Assembly: GCA_012274165.1 (NCBI GenBank)
Contig: JAAPAA010000198.1
Span: forward strand, 1 to 22,791
Source of the DNA: Thiobacillaceae bacterium
Lineage (GTDB): Bacteria > Pseudomonadota > Gammaproteobacteria > Burkholderiales > Thiobacillaceae
Direction of reading: 5' to 3'
DNA length: 22,791 nucleotides
In this document: positions 15,536 through 21,725 of the stretch, piece by piece
How the letters are laid out: every line of letters starts with the position of its first letter
Numbering within the stretch: the first letter of the stretch is position 1
Made by a program: the position numbers and the translations under genes
Notes under the pieces: model-generated
Told to the model about the DNA's origin: nothing
The model's database searches: none
What the model saw: the letters and a program-made list of their open reading frames with translations, nothing else

Positions 15536-16883
15536 GGCGCACTCCCTCTACCGCCGCGCGACGCGGCTGCGGTTTTAACGGTTGCGGGTCGAGTTCGGCC
15601 ACGCTTAGCTGGTCATTGATCAGCCATTGCCGAGCAGCGGTCTGCACCTCCTCGGCGGTCACCGCGCGCAATTTATCTACGCGGTGCGCCAGCGCCTCAG
15701 GCGGTAAGCCGGCGATGGCGTATTCGCCCAGTTGCATCGCCTGATAAAACAGCGAATCGCGCTGGTACACCTCGCCCGCGATGACTTGCGCCTTGACCCG
15801 CGCGAGTTCCGCTGCGCTGATCCCATCGCGCTGCACGCGCTCGATTTCACTGCGGATGGCCTGTTCCAGCGCCGCCACGGATTTGCCTGGTGCGGGTGTC
15901 GCATCGATCATGAACATGCTGGGCCCGCGCGCAACCGCGTCGTAACCTGCGCTCGTGTTCACCGCAACCTGCTGCGTTTTGACCAGCGATTTTTGCAGCC
16001 GCGCCGAGTCGTTGCCCGACAGCACGCCGGCCAGTATCTGCAGCGCGTAGGGCGTGGTGTCCTTCTGCCAGTCCTTCAGGGTCGGGGCATGCCAGGCCAT
16101 CAGCAGGTAGGGCAGTTTCGCCGGCGCTTTGACCACGATGCGCTTGCTGCCCACCTGGGCCGGCTCATCCTGCGGCTTGCGTACGGGCAGCGCATGCGCC
16201 GGCAAGACACCAAAATATTTCTTGGCCATTGCGACCACTTCGTTGGCCTTTACATCGCCCGCCACCACCAGGGTGGCGTTGTTCGGCGCGTACCAGCGCG
16301 CATACCAGTCGCGCGCATCCTGCCCGGTCATGTGCTGCAAATCGTCCATCCAGCCAATGATGGGACGGCGGTAGGGATGCGTCTGATACGCGTCCGCCAT
16401 CAGGTGCTCGTATACCACCGATTGCGGCTGGTCGTCAGTGCGCAGCCGCCGCTCCTCCATCACCACCTGGATTTCCTTGGCGAACAGCTCGTCGCTGATC
16501 ACCAGATTTGCCATGCGGTCTGATTCAAGTTGCATGGACAGCTCCAGCCGGTCTTTCTGCATTTGCTGGAAATAGGCGGTGTAGTCGCGGCTGGTAAACG
16601 CATTCTCGCGCCCGCCCGCCGCTGCGATTTTTTTCGAGAACTCGCCCGATGGCACGTCTTTGGTGCCCCTGAACATCATGTGTTCGAGCACGTGCGCAAC
16701 ACCCGTGGTACCGTTGAATTCATCCATCGAGCCGGCGCGATACCAGACCTGCGACACCATCACCGGCGCGCGATGGTCTTCCTGCACGATCACCCGCAGC
16801 CCATTGTCCAGCGTGACATCCGTCACCGCTGCCTGCGCGCTGCTTACCGCAAGCGCCAGTACGATTCCCCACATGCTCCGCAT
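15525..16883 (-). CDS. Periplasmic M16 zinc peptidase, catalytic subunit
   Basis: A 452-residue M16B metalloprotease. The inverted zinc motif HVLEH is at His64-Glu67-His68, with the third ligand in VVMEERR (Glu143/Glu144) about 76 residues later, as the family requires. The signal peptide is MRSMWGIVLALAVSSAQA. I place the start at ATG 16883 because AGAGGTG lies 6 bases upstream and the signal peptide starts there; an in-frame ATG at 16913 adds ten residues with no ribosome binding site. The gene heads the M16-M16-rsmD-coaD-ferredoxin run and is divergent from ftsY across 95 bases. It probably degrades or processes peptides in the periplasm together with its inactive partner. Confidence 0.94.
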   Translation of the reverse strand: MRSMWGIVLALAVSSAQAAVTDVTLDNGLRVIVQEDHRAPVMVSQVWYRAGSMDEFNGTTGVAHVLEHMMFRGTKDVPSGEFSKKIAAAGGRENAFTSRDYTAYFQQMQKDRLELSMQLESDRMANLVISDELFAKEIQVVMEERRLRTDDQPQSVVYEHLMADAYQTHPYRRPIIGWMDDLQHMTGQDARDWYARWYAPNNATLVVAGDVKANEVVAMAKKYFGVLPAHALPVRKPQDEPAQVGSKRIVVKAPAKLPYLLMAWHAPTLKDWQKDTTPYALQILAGVLSGNDSARLQKSLVKTQQVAVNTSAGYDAVARGPSMFMIDATPAPGKSVAALEQAIRSEIERVQRDGISAAELARVKAQVIAGEVYQRDSLFYQAMQLGEYAIAGLPPEALAHRVDKLRAVTAEEVQTAARQWLINDQLSVAELDPQPLKPQPRRAAVEGVRHDN

Positions 16884-16978
16884 GTCTACACCTCTAATTG
16901 AATGAGCCCGCATGATAAGCCGTAGTCGAATGATAAGATTAGGCGTTCGTCAAACAGCTGTGCTGACTGCCTCTATCC
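16884..16978. other. Divergent intergenic region, M16 peptidase / ftsY
   Basis: A 95-base gap with start signals for both operons. ATGATAAG occurs twice (16911-16919 region and 16930-16937), and TAAGAT at 16934-16939 could be a -10 for ftsY, but no good -35 is found for either direction. Confidence 0.35.
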
Positions 16979-18043
16979 GTGTTTAGTTTCTTCAAAAAAC
17001 CCAAACCCACTCCCGCACCGGACACGACCGCGCTCGAACCGGTCGCACCCGAACAGCCTGCGGCACCCAGTGTCGTCGCCGCGCCCGCAGCCGAACCAGC
17101 GGACACGCCTGTTCGCCCGGGCTGGGCGCAGCGCCTCAAACAGGGACTGGCCAAAACCCGCGACCGGCTGGGCGGCCAGCTCTCCAGCCTGTTCGGAGTC
17201 GGACGCAAGATCGACGCCGAGCTGTTCGATGAGCTCGAAACCATCCTCATCACCGCGGATATCGGCGTCGATGCGACGCATGCCTTGCTCGACACCTTGC
17301 AGAAAAAGGTGCGGCGCGAAGGCCTGACCGAAGCGTCCGACTTGCAGGCTGCGTTGAAACAGGCGTTGGTTGATCTATTGCTGCCGCTGCAGGCGCCACT
17401 CGACATCACGCCGCAAAAGCCGTTCATCCTGATGCTGGCCGGCGTCAACGGCGCGGGCAAAACCACGACCATCGGCAAGCTCGCCAAGCTGTACCAGTCG
17501 CAGGGTTTGTCGGTGCTGCTGGCGGCGGGCGACACCTTCCGCGCCGCTGCGCGCGAACAACTGCAGGTTTGGGGCGAGCGCAACAACGTCACCGTCATCA
17601 GCCAGGACAAGGGCGACTCGGCTGCGGTGATTTTCGACGCCATCCAGGCCGCGCGCGCGCGCGGCATCGACGTGGTGCTGGCCGACACGGCCGGTCGTCT
17701 GCCGACCCAGTTGCATCTGATGGAGGAGATCAAGAAGGTCAAACGCGTGATCGAAAAAACCGCGCCCGGCGCGCCGCACGAAGTGCTGCTGGTGCTCGAC
17801 GCCAACACCGGGCAGAACGCGGTGACACAGGTGAAGTCGTTCGACGATGCGCTCGGCGTAACCGGCCTCGTTCTGACCAAGCTTGACGGCACCGCCAAGG
17901 GCGGCGCCATCGCGGCCATTGCGCAAGCGCGCTCAGCGCTGGCGCGGCCGATTCCGGTGCGCTACATCGGTGTCGGCGAAGGGATGGACGATTTGCGCCC
18001 ATTCGATGCGCGCGAATTTGTCGAAGCGGTGTTCACGGCATGA
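16979..18043 (+). CDS. ftsY: Signal recognition particle receptor FtsY
   Basis: SRP-receptor GTPase that docks ribosomes making membrane proteins at the translocon. The 354 residues begin MFSFFKKPKP, then a short Pro/Ala-rich A region (to about 45). The N domain follows, then the G domain with GVNGAGKTTTIGKLAKLY (Walker A 155-163), GDTFRAAAREQL, the DTAGR motif, and TKLDGTAKGG (300-309), ending near GVGEGMDDLRPF. The start is GTG at 16979; an in-frame TGA lies five codons upstream, and no better codon gives the conserved MFSFF start. Its stop overlaps ftsE by 4 bases. The A region is much shorter than in E. coli, as is common outside enterics. Confidence 0.97.
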   Translation: MFSFFKKPKPTPAPDTTALEPVAPEQPAAPSVVAAPAAEPADTPVRPGWAQRLKQGLAKTRDRLGGQLSSLFGVGRKIDAELFDELETILITADIGVDATHALLDTLQKKVRREGLTEASDLQAALKQALVDLLLPLQAPLDITPQKPFILMLAGVNGAGKTTTIGKLAKLYQSQGLSVLLAAGDTFRAAAREQLQVWGERNNVTVISQDKGDSAAVIFDAIQAARARGIDVVLADTAGRLPTQLHLMEEIKKVKRVIEKTAPGAPHEVLLVLDANTGQNAVTQVKSFDDALGVTGLVLTKLDGTAKGGAIAAIAQARSALARPIPVRYIGVGEGMDDLRPFDAREFVEAVFTA

Positions 18044-18702
18044 TCAGTTTCAACCAGGTCACCAAACGCTATCCCGGCGGCCACGAAGCCCTGTCCAGCG
18101 CCAGCCTCACCATCGAAAAAGGTGAACTGGTGTTCCTCACCGGCCATTCCGGCGCGGGCAAGTCCACCCTGTTGAAACTCATCGCCGCCATCGAGCGCCC
18201 CACCAGCGGAGTGGTCTCGGTCAGCGGACAAAACATCAGCCGCCTGTCGCAGCGCGCTGTGCCTTATCTGCGGCGCAACATCGGCCTGGTATTCCAGGAC
18301 CACAAACTCTTGTTCGACCGCAGCGTCATCGAAAACGTGGTGCTGCCGCTCGATATCGCCGGTTTTGACCGCCGTGAAGCGCTCAAGCGCGCGCGTGCCG
18401 TAATCGACAAGGTCGGCCTGCTCAACCGCGAAAAATCCAATCCGGTCAGCCTGTCTGGCGGCGAGCAACAGCGGCTGTGCATCGCCCGCGCGCTGGTGAG
18501 CCGCCCCGCCCTGCTGCTGGCCGACGAACCGACCGGCAATCTTGACGCCGGATACGCCGCCGACATCATGGCGATGTTCCGCGACTTCCATCAGGTCGGC
18601 ACCACCCTGGTCATCGCCACCCACGACGACCGTGCCATCAGCGCACTGGGCGGCCGCACCTTGCATCTCGACCACGGAAAAATCACGGGGGCTTCAGCAT
18701 GA
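18040..18702 (+). CDS. ftsE: Cell division ATPase FtsE
   Basis: ATPase of the FtsEX complex, which links the Z-ring to activation of septal peptidoglycan hydrolases. The 220 residues contain Walker A GHSGAGKS (35-42), Q-loop GLVFQDHKLLFDRSVIENV, signature LSGGEQQRLCIARAL, Walker B LLLADEPTGNLD and H-loop ATHDDR. The sequence FQDHKLL is characteristic of FtsE. It overlaps ftsY and ftsX by 4 bases each (ATGA), so the three are translationally coupled. Confidence 0.97.
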   Translation: MISFNQVTKRYPGGHEALSSASLTIEKGELVFLTGHSGAGKSTLLKLIAAIERPTSGVVSVSGQNISRLSQRAVPYLRRNIGLVFQDHKLLFDRSVIENVVLPLDIAGFDRREALKRARAVIDKVGLLNREKSNPVSLSGGEQQRLCIARALVSRPALLLADEPTGNLDAGYAADIMAMFRDFHQVGTTLVIATHDDRAISALGGRTLHLDHGKITGASA

Positions 18703-19607
18703 AGCACTGGCTGCGCCACCAGAAGCACGCGCTCACTACGGCGTTACGCCGCCTGTTTTCACAACCAGTGGTCACCTTGTTGACTGCGCTGGCGATGGGC
18801 GTTGCAATCAGCCTGCCCAGCGCGCTGTATCTTGTCCTCGGCAACCTCAACCGGCTGGCCGGCGATCTGCCCGCGCAGCCGGAAATCAGCCTGTTCCTCG
18901 CCGCCGATGTCACGCCCGCGCAAAAAGGCCTCATCGCTGCCCGTTTAAAACAGGCTGACATCGCCAAGGCGCGATTCATCTCAAAGAAGCAGGCGCTCAC
19001 CGCGCTCAGTGCGTCACAGGATCTGGCCGACATTACCGCCGGTCTTACCGAGAACCCCCTGCCGGACGCCTGGGTGGTCCGCCCGCAAGCTACGACGCCG
19101 GCGGCGCTCACACGCCTGGCCAATGCGCTCGGCAAACTGCCGGGCGTCGCTGAAACCCATCTCGACAGCCAGTGGATCGAGCGCCTGCAAGCCGCACTCG
19201 CCATCGGACGCACCGGTGTGTGGCTGCTGGTCGGCCTGTTTGCCATCGCGCTGATGGCCATTTCGAGCAATGCCATCCGCGCCCGGGTCCTGACCCGCCG
19301 CGATGAAATCCATGTCAGCCGCCTGATCGGGGCAACCGACCGTTACATTCGCCGCCCCTTCCTGTATCTGGGCGCGCTGCAAGGCTTACTGGGTGGCCTC
19401 GCCGCAGGCGGTGTGCTGGCGCTGGCAGGCAGCGTGCTGCGCGCGCCGGTAGCCCACCTGTCCAGCTTGTATGGGGCGGCCTTCCAACTGCTGCCGCCTG
19501 CCGGCATTGAAATCGCTATTGTGCTGAGCCTCACGACCCTGACGGGCTGGCTGGGCGCCTGGATTGCAGTGACGCGCACGCTGCATCAAACCAAACTGTC
19601 ATACTGA
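18699..19607 (+). CDS. ftsX: Cell division membrane protein FtsX
   Basis: Membrane partner of FtsE that passes the signal to murein hydrolase activators. The 302 residues show a cytoplasmic N terminus, a helix near 24-46, a periplasmic domain of about 110 residues (PEISLFLAADVTPAQKGLIA onward), and three helices near 167-190, 224-248 and 268-290. ARVLTRRDEIHVSRLIGAT, just after the second helix, is the FtsX/permease signature. The ATG overlaps the ftsE stop. rpoH follows after 87 bases, the same order as in E. coli. Confidence 0.96.
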   Translation: MKHWLRHQKHALTTALRRLFSQPVVTLLTALAMGVAISLPSALYLVLGNLNRLAGDLPAQPEISLFLAADVTPAQKGLIAARLKQADIAKARFISKKQALTALSASQDLADITAGLTENPLPDAWVVRPQATTPAALTRLANALGKLPGVAETHLDSQWIERLQAALAIGRTGVWLLVGLFAIALMAISSNAIRARVLTRRDEIHVSRLIGATDRYIRRPFLYLGALQGLLGGLAAGGVLALAGSVLRAPVAHLSSLYGAAFQLLPPAGIEIAIVLSLTTLTGWLGAWIAVTRTLHQTKLSY

Positions 19608-19639
19608 AGCGGCGAACACGCACGGAACTCTGCGCCGAT

Positions 19640-19666
19640 TTAGCACTCATTAGATGCGAGTGCTAA
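19640..19666 (+). promoter_or_regulatory. CIRCE operator (HrcA site) of rpoH
   Basis: TTAGCACTC - 9 bases - GAGTGCTAA is a perfect match to the CIRCE inverted repeat bound by the heat-shock repressor HrcA, with all nine pairs intact and the canonical 9-base spacer. It ends 28 bases before the rpoH ATG and spans the likely promoter, so HrcA binding should block RNA polymerase. hrcA itself is not in this window. Confidence 0.93.
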
Positions 19667-19669
19667 AAT
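19640..19669 (+). promoter_or_regulatory. Likely sigma-70 promoter of rpoH, inside CIRCE
   Basis: A -35-like TTAGCA (19640-19645, 4 of 6 consensus bases) and a -10 TAAAAT (19664-19669, 5 of 6) are 18 bases apart and coincide with the two CIRCE arms. Transcription would start near 19676, giving a leader of only about 20 bases containing the AGGAGGA ribosome binding site (19678-19684). Confidence 0.5.
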
Positions 19670-19694
19670 GAGACTCTAGGAGGAACTTGAAACC

Positions 19695-20540
19695 ATGACT
19701 CAATCCATGTCTTTACCTGTGCCTTCTGCGTACAGCCAGGAAAGCTATATCCAGACGGTTAACCGCTACCCTATGCTCAGTCTGGAAGACGAGCAGCGCT
19801 TGGCGCGCGCTTGGCATGATCAAGAAGACGTTGATGCCGCACGCCAGCTGGTGGTGTCACATCTGCGCGTGGTAGTGAGCGTGGCGCGGCATTATCTGGG
19901 TTACGGCTTGCCGCATGCCGACCTCATCCAGGAAGGCAATGTCGGGCTGATGAAAGCGGTCAAACGGTTCGACCCCGATCGCGGCGTGCGCCTGGTGTCG
20001 TTTGCGCTGCACTGGATCCGTGCTGAAATCCATGAGTACGTGCTGAAGAACTGGCGTCTGGTCAAGGTGGCGACCACCAAATCGCAGCGCAAGCTGTTTT
20101 TTAACCTGCGCAGCCTGAAACAGTCGCTCAACAGCATGACGCTGCAGGAAGCCGACGCCATGGCGCGCGAGCTCAACGTCAGCCGCAAGGACGTGCTGGA
20201 AATGGAGATGCGGATGTCGGGGCACGATGTGTCTATCGACCCCACATTCGATGACGGTGAGGAGGGCTACAGCCCGCTAGCCTATCTGGCGAGTCCGGAC
20301 GAAAACCCGGCGCAGTTGCTCGAGCGCGAGCAAACCGAACGGATGCGCCACAACGGCTTGGTTGCTGCACTGGAAGACCTCGATGATCGCAGCCGCCACA
20401 TCATCAAGGCGCGTTGGCTGACCGAGGGCGAAGCCGCCACCCTGCATGAACTGGCGGCGCATTACGGCGTATCGGCCGAGCGTATCCGCCAGATTGAAGC
20501 GCGCGCCCTGCAAAAAATGCGGGCAGTGATCCCAGCTTAA
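19695..20540 (+). CDS. rpoH: RNA polymerase sigma-32 (heat shock) factor
   Basis: Directs RNA polymerase to heat-shock promoters. The 281 residues carry region 2 (QLVVSHLRVVVSVARHYLGY, DLIQEGNVGLMKAVKRFDP, RGVRLVSFALHWIRAEIHEY), the sigma-32-specific RpoH box QRKLFFNLR at 131-139, and a region 4 helix-turn-helix at the end (ELAAHYGVSAERIRQIEARA). The length is normal. The start is backed by AGGAGGA 10 bases upstream. It follows ftsX in the conserved ftsY-ftsE-ftsX-rpoH order but has its own promoter under a CIRCE site. A strong terminator lies 14 bases after the stop. Confidence 0.97.
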   Translation: MTQSMSLPVPSAYSQESYIQTVNRYPMLSLEDEQRLARAWHDQEDVDAARQLVVSHLRVVVSVARHYLGYGLPHADLIQEGNVGLMKAVKRFDPDRGVRLVSFALHWIRAEIHEYVLKNWRLVKVATTKSQRKLFFNLRSLKQSLNSMTLQEADAMARELNVSRKDVLEMEMRMSGHDVSIDPTFDDGEEGYSPLAYLASPDENPAQLLEREQTERMRHNGLVAALEDLDDRSRHIIKARWLTEGEAATLHELAAHYGVSAERIRQIEARALQKMRAVIPA

Positions 20541-20553
20541 GCGCTTGGTTGCC

Positions 20554-20604
20554 CCAATAAAAAGCCCCCGCCACCTTTTTAAAGTGGCGGGGGCTTTTTA
20601 TTGG
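20554..20604. terminator. Bidirectional intrinsic terminator, rpoH / cco operon
   Basis: A perfect 21-bp inverted repeat with a 9-base loop (20575-20583): the core GCCCCCGCCAC/GTGGCGGGGGC is flanked by AAAAA and TTTTT runs on both sides, so it works in both directions. It begins 14 bases after the rpoH stop and lies 22 bases after the stop of the last minus-strand gene, separating the two convergent units. Confidence 0.95.
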
Positions 20605-20626
20605 TGGCCTGGCTAGCTGTTAACGG

Positions 20627-20734
20627 TCAGAAAAACGATCCAATCAGCACGGATAGAATACTGATCCATGCCCAGGTAATCAGGCCAACCACCAGCACCA
20701 TCGGAAAATTCTGGAAAGTCATCAGTTGTTTCAT
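20627..20734 (-). CDS. 35-residue single-helix membrane protein, last gene of cco operon
   Basis: A small ORF starting MKQLMTFQNFPMVLVVGLIT and ending in a hydrophobic run to GSFF. Residues about 11-33 form one membrane helix with two tryptophans (WAW). GGAG sits 8 bases before the ATG at 20734. The gene starts 20 bases after ccoS and its stop is 22 bases before a strong terminator, so it is well framed as the operon's final gene. I do not recognise the family. By size and place it could be a small accessory or assembly subunit of the cbb3 oxidase, as with the tiny CcoQ and CcoM subunits known elsewhere, but this is inference and I do not see CcoM-like sequence. Confidence 0.65.
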   Translation of the reverse strand: MKQLMTFQNFPMVLVVGLITWAWISILSVLIGSFF

Positions 20735-20754
20735 GTCGCATACTCCAATCAAAG

Positions 20755-20955
20755 TTAGTTGATTTTAATTGACTTATCTTCGCTGCTCAAGCGGCGTGTC
20801 GGCAACAAGGGGTCGTCGTCGTCCATCAAAATGCGCTCGGCGGGGCCTTCCATATCATCGAACTGACCGCTTTTGATTGACCAAAACACGCCCACGACAA
20901 TCAGCAGCACAAAGATGCCGGACAATAAAAATAGAAACCCCATGATGTTGTTCAT
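20755..20955 (-). CDS. ccoS: cbb3 oxidase assembly protein CcoS
   Basis: Small membrane protein needed to mature the cbb3-type cytochrome oxidase (cofactor insertion, with CcoI). The 66 residues have one helix (about 4-26) and the family motif WSIKSGQFDDMEGPAERILMDDD, containing SGQFDDxxGPAxRIL. The ATG at 20955 overlaps the FixH-like stop by 4 bases. The C-terminal tail after DDDDPL is slightly longer than the shortest family members. In other genomes ccoI (copper ATPase) lies between; here it is absent from this stretch. Confidence 0.93.
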   Translation of the reverse strand: MNNIMGFLFLLSGIFVLLIVVGVFWSIKSGQFDDMEGPAERILMDDDDPLLPTRRLSSEDKSIKIN

Positions 20956-21725
20956 GGCGCAACCAGCTCCTGCGTGCTGTGGTAGCGCACCGCGCTATCC
21001 CGCTTGAGCTGTAATTCGGCCACCCAGCGACCTGCTGCGGGCAGGGTCAGTACGCCCACGTAGACGCCCGCCTCGCCTGCGCTCAACGGCAGGGTCAGCG
21101 CAGGCGCAGTCGCACCGGGGCGGAGCAGGCGAACTTCGGCGTCCACCCGTTCGACCGGCAAACCAGTGCGATCCTTGACGTGGACCTCAACTTGTCGCAT
21201 GTAGCCCTTGCCATCCAACCCGCTCACCTCGATCTGCCAGCCGAGTTGCAACTCCCGTTGCGTCTCGATCAACTCGGACGAAATTGCGTTAGCGGCATTC
21301 TGCCCGTGCGGAACGACCCCAGAAAATCCGCTATAGACCGATCCGCCCTTGCTTCCCAGCCACCAGCGTCCGATAGGTTCAGGCAGCCCTTTGTTCGCTA
21401 TGTAGAGAAAGGCGCCCATGAGGAATGTCAGCCCGAGGAAGAAAATCATGAGCAGTTTGGGCGCCCAGTGCATGCGGCCACCGCGTTTCCTGAACTGGGT
21501 CAGGGCAAGCAGAACCAACGCCGTCGCGAAGAATACCGAGATGTGGATGGCCACAACATCCAGCCCTGGCCAACGGCCAACAATCAGGGCAAAGTAGGCC
21601 ATCAGCGGGATCACTCCCGCCAGCACAGCACGCAACAGTGGCGGTAGTCCCCGGAATGCGCCACCAGCTGCATACAGTGCAAGCACGGCGCTCAATCCGC
21701 CAAACAGGGTGGTCATGGTAGTCAT
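20952..21725 (-). CDS. FixH-like protein with N-terminal polytopic membrane domain
   Basis: A 257-residue protein between ccoG and ccoS, the position of fixH/ccoH. Residues about 125-257 look like the periplasmic FixH domain: ELQLGWQIEVSGLDGKG, VEVHVKDRTGLPVERVDAEV, and AGEAGVYVGVLTLPAAGRW, a beta-sandwich pattern. Residues 1-112 carry about four hydrophobic helices (roughly 6-24, 31-50, 57-78, 88-110), whereas ordinary FixH has one. It overlaps ccoG and ccoS by 4 bases each. A cbb3 oxidase assembly role is inferred from position; the extra membrane part is unexplained. Confidence 0.75.
   Translation of the reverse strand: MTTMTTLFGGLSAVLALYAAGGAFRGLPPLLRAVLAGVIPLMAYFALIVGRWPGLDVVAIHISVFFATALVLLALTQFRKRGGRMHWAPKLLMIFFLGLTFLMGAFLYIANKGLPEPIGRWWLGSKGGSVYSGFSGVVPHGQNAANAISSELIETQRELQLGWQIEVSGLDGKGYMRQVEVHVKDRTGLPVERVDAEVRLLRPGATAPALTLPLSAGEAGVYVGVLTLPAAGRWVAELQLKRDSAVRYHSTQELVAP

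Noticed and set aside
17648..17664. GCGCGCGCGC alternating run
   Set aside because: Codes for Ala-Arg residues within FtsY; ordinary for this base composition.
16939..17919. 326-codon minus-strand frame opposite ftsY
   Set aside because: Ser/Ala/Arg-rich low-complexity translation, mirror of ftsY codons.
17962..18675. 237-codon minus-strand frame opposite ftsE
   Set aside because: Antisense shadow of a certain gene, no motif.
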